Shown here: positions 1-7,186 of the stretch, one piece after another | Position numbering within the stretch: the stretch's first letter is position 1 | Layout of the letters: every line of letters starts with the position of its first letter | NCBI GenBank assembly: GCA_050633105.1 | Contig: JBOEFW010000015.1 | Coordinates: forward strand, 1-64,000 | Source of the DNA: Aureispira sp050633105 | GTDB taxonomy: Bacteria > Bacteroidota > Bacteroidia > Chitinophagales > Saprospiraceae | DNA: 64,000 nt | Direction: 5' to 3' | The notes under the pieces: model-generated | The model's database searches: none | The model's input: the letters and a program-made list of their open reading frames with translations, nothing else | Told to the model about the DNA's origin: nothing | Translations under genes and position numbers: made by a program

Positions 1-459
1 AAACCTCTTGGTTATTACATTCTTAAATTAACTTCTGTTACAGTGTACTAAGTACCCCGTAACAAAAGCTTCTGTTAATTCCCAAACGCATCCTTTTACA
101 CTTTTAATTGTTAGATAATCGCCGTTTTAGCTAAGGATACAAGGCTTTTTCTACCTACAAAAGCATTAAAAATACGCTGTATAAAAATACAATAAACTTC
201 TGTTACACGGTACTTAATCGCCTTACTTAGTTCTTAGTTGGGGCCCATAGTTCTTTGGGTTTCTATGGTGAGATTTGACAGGGCACTAATTTGACGATAA
301 TTCCATTTATGCTCTCTATATAATAAGAGACTAAAGGGGATAACAATATCCCTTGGTTTGAGTACAGGAACCTGAGCTATACCGTCTATCGTTGATGATT
401 ATAGTAGTACAGCCTACAAGAATTTTTTATCGTTCACGAATCATGAACAAAAAAACACG
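1..459. other. Gene-free window edge
   Basis: No convincing coding region is visible. The stretch is AT-rich and lies downstream of the minus-strand acyltransferase gene. The 12-mer ACTTCTGTTACA occurs at 31-42 and again at 196-207, each followed by a GTAC-containing sequence, but no longer repeat structure was seen. Confidence 0.5.
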
Positions 460-1737
460 TTAACTCACCGAAGCTTTCTTGACCTTAAACGGTTGGCGAG
501 GTTGCCATTCTTCTTTTGGGTTCAAACTATCAAAAACTACTTGAACGACCTTGCTAGATAAGGTACTGCGGTGTCTAAAGAAGCATAACAAATCTTGAGA
601 AACAGCGCCGACAGAACTTTTGATCTCTAAAGCTGTACGAGCAAAATCAAGGTGTTTAGAGTTGGATTCAATCGCTAAATTGACCAAATCATAAAGAATA
701 TTGAGGTAAACTTGGTGCTGACGATTGTGGACTTCATCTACCCCTAGAAAATGGGCATCCATCTCTTTTCCATTAAAAATAGCGGTATAAAAGGCTACTA
801 GTTGGTCATCAATATAATAGGCGGTTAGTTTATAGCGCTCTCCTAAATGTTGTTTGAGAATCGTAAAATACTCAGGGTGTAATAAGAAGGCGTTAAAGCC
901 TGCTTTGTCTGCGATAATTTTGTAGAGAGCGTAAATTTGTTCTTCGTTTTCTTTGATCTCTTCTAAAGACAATACTTTTTTGACAATGGCACTGCCTTTT
1001 TTACGAGCACGCTTGGCCCGTACCCGATATTTGGAGCTCATGTCCCCCAAATAATCATCAAAGGTATCCCAATGGGGGCGAATCTCCATATGCATACTAG
1101 GTTGCATTAAGAAGGGATGATAGGTCTGCTTTTGCAATGCAGGCTTAAGAGTTGTGCAGCGTTCTTGCTGGTAATCTTTGAGCAGATGGACACTAATTTT
1201 AGTGCCCTCCTTATCCAATATTTGCTGGGTGAATTCTAAACTGCGTTGTAAAATAGTTGCTTGCTCTTCTTCTTTAATAGAAGGATGGAAGTAGGTACCG
1301 TATTCTCCTGTTAATAAGAGGTTACCACAAATCAACAGATTAAATTCTGCGCGTTTCATAAACCAGCGTTTTACCGCATTACTGAAGGCTTTGATGATGC
1401 AATTCTGTGTTTTCTCTTCTGCCTCTTTTTCCTTATTTTGTTGCATGCTTGTTTCTACATTCAAATGAAAAACTTGTTTGTAGAGTACTGCAACAGCTTC
1501 TGTGTTTTTATAAATAATGGCATACTTAAAGGTCATCTTTTCTGGCGGAAATTGTTCTAATGCATTCAAGTAATCATACTGCAAGAACAGATTATCTTTT
1601 GGAGCCGCTTTTTCCCATGCTTCTGCCAATTCTGTAATGCTATTGGCTAGCTGAATTTGATAGGCCGTATTGGTTAACGGCACTGGTGTAGTAGAAGTAA
1701 TGGATAGAGCTTGTTTAGAAGTCTTAGAAGAGAACAT
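460..1737 (-). CDS. GNAT-type N-acetyltransferase (FemAB/Acetyltransf_6-like)
   Basis: This 425-aa cytosolic protein has no signal peptide. The C-terminal half (about residues 225-390) resembles the acetyltransferase fold of the FemAB/Acetyltransf_6 group. It includes a strongly basic stretch after an SSKYR motif (about 235-250), then blocks matching the acyl-CoA-binding and substrate-binding strands, with text like QLVAFYTAIFNGKEMDAHF and HLDFARTALEIKSSVGA. Such proteins transfer acyl or aminoacyl groups to amines, but the substrate cannot be read from sequence. The N-terminal 200 residues are less conserved-looking. The gene is divergent from the sigma-factor operon and probably monocistronic. 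The start is the ATG that opens the frame; no in-frame alternative looks better. Family call fairly sure, substrate unknown. Confidence 0.65.
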   Translation of the reverse strand: MFSSKTSKQALSITSTTPVPLTNTAYQIQLANSITELAEAWEKAAPKDNLFLQYDYLNALEQFPPEKMTFKYAIIYKNTEAVAVLYKQVFHLNVETSMQQNKEKEAEEKTQNCIIKAFSNAVKRWFMKRAEFNLLICGNLLLTGEYGTYFHPSIKEEEQATILQRSLEFTQQILDKEGTKISVHLLKDYQQERCTTLKPALQKQTYHPFLMQPSMHMEIRPHWDTFDDYLGDMSSKYRVRAKRARKKGSAIVKKVLSLEEIKENEEQIYALYKIIADKAGFNAFLLHPEYFTILKQHLGERYKLTAYYIDDQLVAFYTAIFNGKEMDAHFLGVDEVHNRQHQVYLNILYDLVNLAIESNSKHLDFARTALEIKSSVGAVSQDLLCFFRHRSTLSSKVVQVVFDSLNPKEEWQPRQPFKVKKASVS

Positions 1738-1921
1738 ACGTTAGAGCGCTTGGAGCAGTGAATATAAGTATTGATCAATTAATCCCTATGAAATGGGATA
1801 AGAGGTAAACATTCTTTTGTATAGGCACTTGATAGTTTGGGAGATTGTTTAGAAATACTTGCTCATCAGTGCCTGTTTTCTTGTTACAACCTTTATCTCA
1901 ACAGAGAAAAATTAAAAATAG

Positions 1922-1956
1922 TTGTTCCACAAAAATTAAACCTTTTGCTATCGTTG
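1922..1956 (+). promoter_or_regulatory. Candidate Bacteroidota promoter for the sigma operon
   Basis: TTG at 1922-1924 and TATCGTTG at 1949-1956 are spaced as the -33 and -7 elements of the Bacteroidota primary promoter (TTTG / TAnnTTTG, one mismatch in the -7). It lies about 50 bases before the sigma gene. Inferred by pattern only. Confidence 0.35.
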
Positions 1957-2008
1957 TAGTCTATGCAATAACAATCGCCTTATTTATGGTATTAAAATAG
2001 TAGCTCTT

Positions 2009-2584
2009 TTGTCGAACTATCAGGACCACAACAAAGATACAGAAAAAAAAATCCTTTCACAGTTAAGGAAATCTCAAAGCTTTGAACAAGGATTCAGTGC
2101 TTTGGTACAAACGTACCAAGAACGCTTGTATTGGCATATTCGTTCTATTGTTGGACAGCATCATGAAGCGGATGAAGTGTTGCAGAATACCTTTATCAAA
2201 ATATATAAAGGCTTAAAGAATTTTAGAGGCGAAGCCGCTTTGTATACTTGGATGCATCGAATCGCAACCAATGAAAGTCTGAGCTACTTAAAAAAACAGA
2301 AGCGCCGAGCTACGGTTGCATTAGACGAAAGTCCTGCTGGAACATTATCCAATCAAGGCAGTACAGATAGTTTGGATGGTGATCAAATTACCCGCTTGCT
2401 TCAACGTGCGCTAGAGACTTTGCCAAATAAACAACAGCAAGTTTTTCTTTGGCGTTATTATGAGAATTTGAGTTATCAGGAAATATCCAATCGCTCAGGA
2501 ACATCGGTTGGAGGACTCAAAGCATCTTATCACCATGCTGTTAAGAAAATAGAAACCTTTGTCCTTCAATACATTGATCAATAA
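2009..2584 (+). CDS. ECF-type RNA polymerase sigma-70 factor
   Basis: A 191-aa group 4 (ECF) sigma factor that would direct RNA polymerase to a specific regulon. Region 2 (about residues 25-95) carries the typical acidic helix with HHEADEVLQNTFIKIY and the -10-recognition helix FRGEAALYTWMHRIATN. Region 4 (about 130-185) has LPNKQQQVFLWRYYENLSYQEIS followed by a helix-turn-helix. No ATG lies in frame near the N terminus, so the TTG at 2009 is taken as start, giving MSNYQDHNK. The next gene begins two bases after the stop and encodes a membrane protein with anti-sigma layout, and a periplasmic Spy-like protein follows, so this is an autoregulated envelope-signal operon. Function sure; regulon unknown. 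Confidence 0.92.
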   Translation: MSNYQDHNKDTEKKILSQLRKSQSFEQGFSALVQTYQERLYWHIRSIVGQHHEADEVLQNTFIKIYKGLKNFRGEAALYTWMHRIATNESLSYLKKQKRRATVALDESPAGTLSNQGSTDSLDGDQITRLLQRALETLPNKQQQVFLWRYYENLSYQEISNRSGTSVGGLKASYHHAVKKIETFVLQYIDQ

Positions 2585-2586
2585 GT

Positions 2587-3180
2587 ATGAAAGAAGAAAA
2601 TAATAAAGAAGAATTCGAAGAACTTGCCCCCAAATTAAAGCAATTGTTGAAAAAAGAACAAGCAGAAGCTCAACTTCCCAATAACTATTTTCAGAATTTT
2701 GAAGCAAGGTTGCAACAGCGATTAGAGACGGAACAAAGTTTAGAACGAGCAGCGCCTACTTCTCCTCGTAGTCAATGGAGAATGTGGTGGCAGCATATTT
2801 GGAAGCCTTTAACTACCTTGGCAGTGCCTGCTTTGTTATTATTGCTTTGGTTTCAATGGCCAGAAGGAGTAGAACAACCTGTTTCTGCTACTTTTGCAGC
2901 GGTATCCAGCCAAGAGATAGAGCAATATATTGAAGAGCATCTAGAAGCTTTTACGGTGATGGATTTAGTGGCTATGGCAGAAATAGAGGTATTGGATAAG
3001 TGGCAAGAAGGGATTGTTCAGCCAATAGCTCCAACAAGAGTAACTCCTAGTAGCCCTGTCGAGACACCATCTATTAATAGTAATCAAAGTTTTGAAAAAG
3101 CGTTAGAGACAACACAGAGTGATGATTTATTAGACGAGTTGACCACGGATGATCTAAGTTTGGAAGAGGATTGGTTCTAA
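2587..3180 (+). CDS. Putative membrane anti-sigma factor
   Basis: This 197-aa protein has a charged cytosolic N terminus (about 1-65, many Lys/Glu), a single hydrophobic segment at about 71-90, and a low-complexity acidic C-terminal tail that would lie in the periplasm. That is the layout of membrane anti-sigma factors, although no zinc-binding ZAS motif (HxxxCxxC) is present. The gene starts two bases after the ECF sigma stop and is followed 30 bases later by a Spy/CpxP-like protein. Its role is inferred from position and topology, not from a recognised domain: it would hold the sigma factor at the membrane until an envelope signal arrives. Confidence 0.6.
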   Translation: MKEENNKEEFEELAPKLKQLLKKEQAEAQLPNNYFQNFEARLQQRLETEQSLERAAPTSPRSQWRMWWQHIWKPLTTLAVPALLLLLWFQWPEGVEQPVSATFAAVSSQEIEQYIEEHLEAFTVMDLVAMAEIEVLDKWQEGIVQPIAPTRVTPSSPVETPSINSNQSFEKALETTQSDDLLDELTTDDLSLEEDWF

Positions 3181-3210
3181 GAAATATTAAAATAGAAAAC
3201 AAGATAACAT

Positions 3211-3654
3211 ATGACCTTACGAATGATTTTATGTAGCCTGCTTTTGATAAGCTTTAGTTTTTCAAGCATGGCACAACGAGGAGCCTCCAAGCGAGAGCGT
3301 GTAAAAGCCCTTAAGGTTGCTTTTATCACAGAAGATGTACAACTAACAAGTGAGCAAGCTAAAGCCTTTTGGCCCTTGTATAACGAGTTAGAAAGCGAAT
3401 TAAAAGGGCTTCGTGACCAAATAGAAAAACGCCCTGATTTTAGTAATGCTTCTGATCAAGAAATTGAAACATGGCTGCTTCAAAAACTTTCTTTGGAGGA
3501 ACAGCAAATAGCATTAAAAAGAACCTATATAAAACGGTTTGAAAAAGTCATCACTTGGCCACAAATTGCAAAATTGCTGCATGTCGAAAGACGTTTTAAA
3601 AAAGAGTTATTGAAACAGATCCAAGAACGACGTTCAGAGCGTCGTGGGCAATAA
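3211..3654 (+). CDS. Periplasmic Spy/CpxP-like sensor of ECF sigma system
   Basis: A 147-aa exported protein with an N-terminal signal peptide ending at about residue 21 (SMA before QRG). The mature part is helical and highly charged. It contains the LTxEQA-like element (LTSEQAKAFWPLYNE) and the second helix pair (LSLEEQQIALKRTYIKRF) typical of small Bacteroidota proteins annotated as sensor of ECF-type sigma factor, which resemble Spy/CpxP. It is the third gene of the operon and is followed by a rho-independent terminator. It probably monitors periplasmic folding and feeds back on the anti-sigma factor; this is inferred from family and context. Confidence 0.7.
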   Translation: MTLRMILCSLLLISFSFSSMAQRGASKRERVKALKVAFITEDVQLTSEQAKAFWPLYNELESELKGLRDQIEKRPDFSNASDQEIETWLLQKLSLEEQQIALKRTYIKRFEKVITWPQIAKLLHVERRFKKELLKQIQERRSERRGQ

Positions 3655-3684
3655 GTTAAGATTTTACTAGTAAGACCCTTACAT

Positions 3685-3719
3685 AAAAACAGGAGGCCCT
3701 TGCGAGCTTCCTGTTTTTT
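3685..3719 (+). terminator. Rho-independent terminator of the sigma operon
   Basis: AAACAGGA pairs with TCCTGTTT across a short G/C-containing loop and runs into six Ts, 31 bases after the stop of the sensor gene. Confidence 0.75.
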
Positions 3720-3763
3720 ATTAAAGACATGTATGAAAATATTTTACGCTATTTTTATGGCAG

Positions 3764-4894
3764 TTATTGCACAGTCATCTTCTCACGAGCCAACGATTTA
3801 CCGTCCACTACAATAGAGTAAATATAAACACCAGCAGGCAAGTTGCTTGTATTCAATTCTACAGAACCTTCCCCTGCACCAATTTCTTGGCTACTAAGTG
3901 TTTGGCCTTTCAAATCAAAAACAACTAAACTAGCATTGTTCATCTCTTGTGGTAAGCTATAACCAATAACAGTTGCTGTGCTAGAAGGGTTTGGACGGTT
4001 TTGACCTAAGGTTACTCCTTGCATATTGTTGACCGTATTGTCTAATGCTTTGTTGGTATTGTTTCCTTTTAGTACCAATGCTTCTAGACGAGCAATACGT
4101 GCTTCGAGCGTAGTATTCTCTTGCTCTAACTCGATAATTTCCTCTTGTTGCATTTTGATTGCTTCAGCTAAAACAGGAATGATAGCATCGTATTCCATTA
4201 CTTGGTAGTCAGCAGGATTGCCTTGAATATCAGTGCTTTTACGAACAACAGTAGGCATTACTTCTTGTACTTCTTGCGTAATAAATCCATAACGCTGGCC
4301 TTTAGGAAGATTCAATTCAGGACGTTCCTTTCTACGGTATTCATAAGTATAGCCTTGTAATTGGCTAACGATTTCTAACGCATTCTCAATAGGTTCAATG
4401 TTGCGCTTTAGCGTACGGTCAGAGGTTGTCCAGGTACCACCAGTGGCGGTAGCAGAGCCAATAACGTTAAATACATTATTGTTAGTTGAACTTTGTTTGA
4501 AAACACCTAATAGGTTACCACAACCAAAATTAAAGGTAGTAGGCAGTGTATTTTCTTCCACAATATATAAGGCCTTATTACTGCTAGTGGAAATGACAGC
4601 TGCACTAGCAGGAGTATTATTAGCACCAAAGGTATAACTTTGAATCCCAATATTAACTGCATTATCTAAGGCTAATTGAGCACGATACCCATAGATATCA
4701 CAGCCCGTAACTGTTGGACCTGGCGTTCCACCTGATTCTCCTATGGCTGCAAATTTCTGAAAAGGACTAAACGTAGATCCAAATGGATGAATAGCTCTAC
4801 TATCTAAAGCACTTGTTGAGAGTTGAGCATAAGCGGACCCAAAGGAAGTGATAAAAAAAGCGGTAAATAAAGGTTTTAAAAAGAAACTTTTCAT
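3764..4894 (-). CDS. Secreted tail-fibre-chaperone (peptidase S74) protein with T9SS sorting domain
   Basis: A 376-aa exported protein. Residues 1-23 form a signal peptide ending in AYA. A middle S74 intramolecular-chaperone domain begins at Ser158-Asp159 (SDRTLKRNIEPI) and has the catalytic Ser158/Lys163 pair plus the conserved YGFITQEVQEVMPTVV block. A coiled coil follows at about 240-275, and the last 80 residues form a type IX secretion sorting domain (LGQNRPNPSS ... GVYIYSI ... MTVQ). S74 domains drive trimerisation and then self-cleave before the serine. Here the domain would be followed by the sorting tail, so cleavage would separate the N-terminal part from the T9SS signal. Surface location is supported; the ligand or role is unknown. 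The gene stands alone. Confidence 0.85.
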   Translation of the reverse strand: MKSFFLKPLFTAFFITSFGSAYAQLSTSALDSRAIHPFGSTFSPFQKFAAIGESGGTPGPTVTGCDIYGYRAQLALDNAVNIGIQSYTFGANNTPASAAVISTSSNKALYIVEENTLPTTFNFGCGNLLGVFKQSSTNNNVFNVIGSATATGGTWTTSDRTLKRNIEPIENALEIVSQLQGYTYEYRRKERPELNLPKGQRYGFITQEVQEVMPTVVRKSTDIQGNPADYQVMEYDAIIPVLAEAIKMQQEEIIELEQENTTLEARIARLEALVLKGNNTNKALDNTVNNMQGVTLGQNRPNPSSTATVIGYSLPQEMNNASLVVFDLKGQTLSSQEIGAGEGSVELNTSNLPAGVYIYSIVVDGKSLAREKMTVQ

Positions 4895-5430
4895 GGTAAA
4901 ATGATTAATAATTAAGGAATGTCATGCCTACAAACATACCTGTGATCTAGATACACTGGTGCAATTAAGAATGAAAAATAAATTTCACCTTACAGGAGGA
5001 ATCAACAGCGTATAAAAACAGTTACGTTTTTATAAACATGAAATGATAAATAATGATTTTTTGTAGGGGCATTCTAAATGAACGGCAAGGTAGGGTTCAT
5101 GCTTATTTAAAAGGCTGGTTCTTGGACTCTATTTAAAACAAAGTATTGTGCTTAGTTCGGTATCTTATTATAACGGCTTAAATCTAAAAAGGTTTAAAAT
5201 AAAATGCTTTTTTTAGAATGCATTGTCTATTGAAAAATAGACTGTTAATTGATTGAAGGAAAAAAGAAAAAATAGAATTAATTTTGATGTTTTATTGAAA
5301 ATTAAGCTACTATTTTAAGTGAGAAGTACGTTTTTTTTAACAAAATTTGAAATATTGGCCGTTTATATTTTCTAATAAACCTTTTATTTTTTACAAAAAA
5401 AATATTGAAAGGATCTTAGAAAGATAGAGT
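4895..5430. other. Gene-free, very AT-rich intergenic region
   Basis: About 536 bases between the S74/T9SS gene and the DUF4249 gene. No coding region, tRNA or long hairpin is visible. It should hold the promoter of the S74/T9SS gene at its left end and termination of the DUF4249 operon at its right end, where the minus strand carries a short ATCTT/AAGAT stem before a T-run near 5395-5410. Confidence 0.45.
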
Positions 5431-6282
5431 TTAACGAACAACAAAAACAGTTCGATCAGCACTCCAAGTACCAAAATAGCCCAAGGCACCATTAGAAAAC
5501 ATAGGATTGGGATTAGCAGGTGCTGCATTTGTGAGGTTGTTAAAAGACAAGGCATCTTCCATCGATAGATAATAATCAAATAAAGTACGATTGATACTAC
5601 GAAACTCTGCACTAAGGATATCACCAGCTTCTAAATCTTGGTAAACAATAGGAAAATCAACATATGTGCCATTGTTTGTTAAATCATCTACTAAGAAATT
5701 TCTGGTGGTAGTGTTCCCTAGAGAAGAGAATTGCTTAATTTTAATGTAATAGAAATTAGCTATGTGTGCAGGGTCTTCATAGAAGAGGTAAACATTGTTA
5801 TTGACATAAAACGTGCTAGGTAGAAAGGTAGTATCTGATTGTAATCTAAAATTATCAATAGCGACAAAAGACGGCATGTGCGAGCGCACCTTATACTCTT
5901 TTTCATTAATGGTAACAGACAGTGTATAAGTCCTACCCTCTACACCAATGATATGTCTACCTCTATAGATGCCAATGCCTTGATAATACAACATCTCTTG
6001 ATTCCCTTGATCATCGCTAATAGTAATGCGGGCATTTTCTATAAAAGGAGGAAATTCTGGGTGGAAAATATCAACTGTAGAAGTTAATAGAACATAACAG
6101 AGCGAATCTTTCTCTATGTGGGCTTCGATAACAGGAACTGTGTTATTGTTATCAATATTGATTGTAATAACCTTTTGGCAACTAATGATTAAAGAACTGT
6201 ATAAAAAATAACCCCAAATCAATAACGTTTTGCTAGATAATAGACGATTGTACCTCATTTTTTTCTTTAAAAGATACGCCAA
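5431..6282 (-). CDS. DUF4249 lipoprotein (second copy of downstream operon)
   Basis: An outer-membrane lipoprotein of the DUF4249 family. The signal sequence ends in the lipobox LIISC (Cys about residue 35), followed by QKVITINI, the family's opening motif. The C terminus carries SNGALGYFGTWS, shared with the two paralogues in this window. DUF4249 proteins are found next to TonB-dependent receptors and are thought to act with them in uptake, much as SusD-type lipoproteins do, but their ligand is unknown. It is the last gene of the receptor - DUF4249 - DUF4249 unit, 58 bases after its neighbour. An internal ATG (residue 9, MRYNRLL) is an equally plausible start. Confidence 0.85.
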   Translation of the reverse strand: MAYLLKKKMRYNRLLSSKTLLIWGYFLYSSLIISCQKVITINIDNNNTVPVIEAHIEKDSLCYVLLTSTVDIFHPEFPPFIENARITISDDQGNQEMLYYQGIGIYRGRHIIGVEGRTYTLSVTINEKEYKVRSHMPSFVAIDNFRLQSDTTFLPSTFYVNNNVYLFYEDPAHIANFYYIKIKQFSSLGNTTTRNFLVDDLTNNGTYVDFPIVYQDLEAGDILSAEFRSINRTLFDYYLSMEDALSFNNLTNAAPANPNPMFSNGALGYFGTWSADRTVFVVR

Positions 6283-6340
6283 TACTCTATATGGTGTTAT
6301 AAAAGTGGGGTTATCAAATTGTAATTATTAGTAGTAGATT

Positions 6341-7156
6341 TTAAGGAATGATTAAGAACTGTACATCTTTGCTCCATGCTCCAAAATACCCTAAAGCGCC
6401 ATTAGATAGATTCGTAGTTGGATTGGCGGGGGCTGCACTTGTAAAACTATTGCTAGTCAAGGCATCTTCAATGGAGAAGTAATAATCAAAGACAGTTTGG
6501 TCAATACTCCGTAACTCTGCGACTATAACATCTCCCGTTTCTATAGATTGAGAGAATAAATCGATTGAATCCGCTTGCCCATTCTTATTATCATCATTGA
6601 GTAGGTATTTTCTATCAATAAAAAAAGCTTCGTTATTATTGGGGTTAGGCGAATAAACAAATTGAAGCAAGTAAGAATTTTTTGTCGTGCTAGGGTCGGT
6701 GTAATGCAGTTTAACCGTTTTAGAATTAAAAGGACTTCCTGGAAAGAAGTTTGAATGATCAGTAACGGTAATACTATCAATGGAAACAACAGGCATTATG
6801 GTGGAAGAGGCTTTATACTCTTTGCCATCCATTGTGACAGATAGGGAATAGGTACGCCCAACAGTGCCTCGTAAAACACTACCGCGATAAGCTCCAAAAC
6901 TATTATACAATAAGGTTTCGCTATTGCCTTGATCATCACTAATCGTAATAACAGCATCTTCTATGAAAGGAGGTAATTCTCCATTAAAAATATCAATAGT
7001 GGACGATAACTGAACAAAACACAAAGAATCTTCTTCGATGTATCCTTCAATAACTGGAACAGGTTCATTGCCTGCTAGTTTAATTTCTATGACTTTCTGA
7101 CAACTAGAGGTCAATAAAAGACAAAAAAGAAGGCCAAAAAACAATAAAATTTTCAT
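6341..7156 (-). CDS. DUF4249 lipoprotein (first copy of downstream operon)
   Basis: A 271-aa DUF4249 lipoprotein. The signal peptide ends at lipobox LTSSC (Cys19), followed by QKVIEIKL. It contains the VPVIEGYIEEDSLC block, the TISDDQGNSETL block and the C-terminal SNGALGYFGAWSK motif. It is the closest neighbour of the TonB receptor, with 30 bases between them. Its sequence is clearly paralogous to the genes at 5431 and 9867, with this copy and the 5431 copy sharing the most text (for example the serial IDIF ... PPFIE ... TISDDQGN), which points to a local duplication after the operon itself was copied. It presumably sits at the outer membrane as partner of the receptor. Confidence 0.87.
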   Translation of the reverse strand: MKILLFFGLLFCLLLTSSCQKVIEIKLAGNEPVPVIEGYIEEDSLCFVQLSSTIDIFNGELPPFIEDAVITISDDQGNSETLLYNSFGAYRGSVLRGTVGRTYSLSVTMDGKEYKASSTIMPVVSIDSITVTDHSNFFPGSPFNSKTVKLHYTDPSTTKNSYLLQFVYSPNPNNNEAFFIDRKYLLNDDNKNGQADSIDLFSQSIETGDVIVAELRSIDQTVFDYYFSIEDALTSNSFTSAAPANPTTNLSNGALGYFGAWSKDVQFLIIP

Positions 7157-7186
7157 GTACTATATATTTAAACTACTTCAGTAGGA

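Noticed and set aside
1..210. Repeated ACTTCTGTTACA motif as an insertion-sequence or attachment end
   Set aside because: Only 12 bases are identical, there is no transposase and no target duplication, so chance AT-rich similarity is adequate.
5391..5624. 77-codon frame downstream of DUF4249
   Set aside because: It is a shifted frame over the DUF4249 gene end and lacks a sensible signal or domain.
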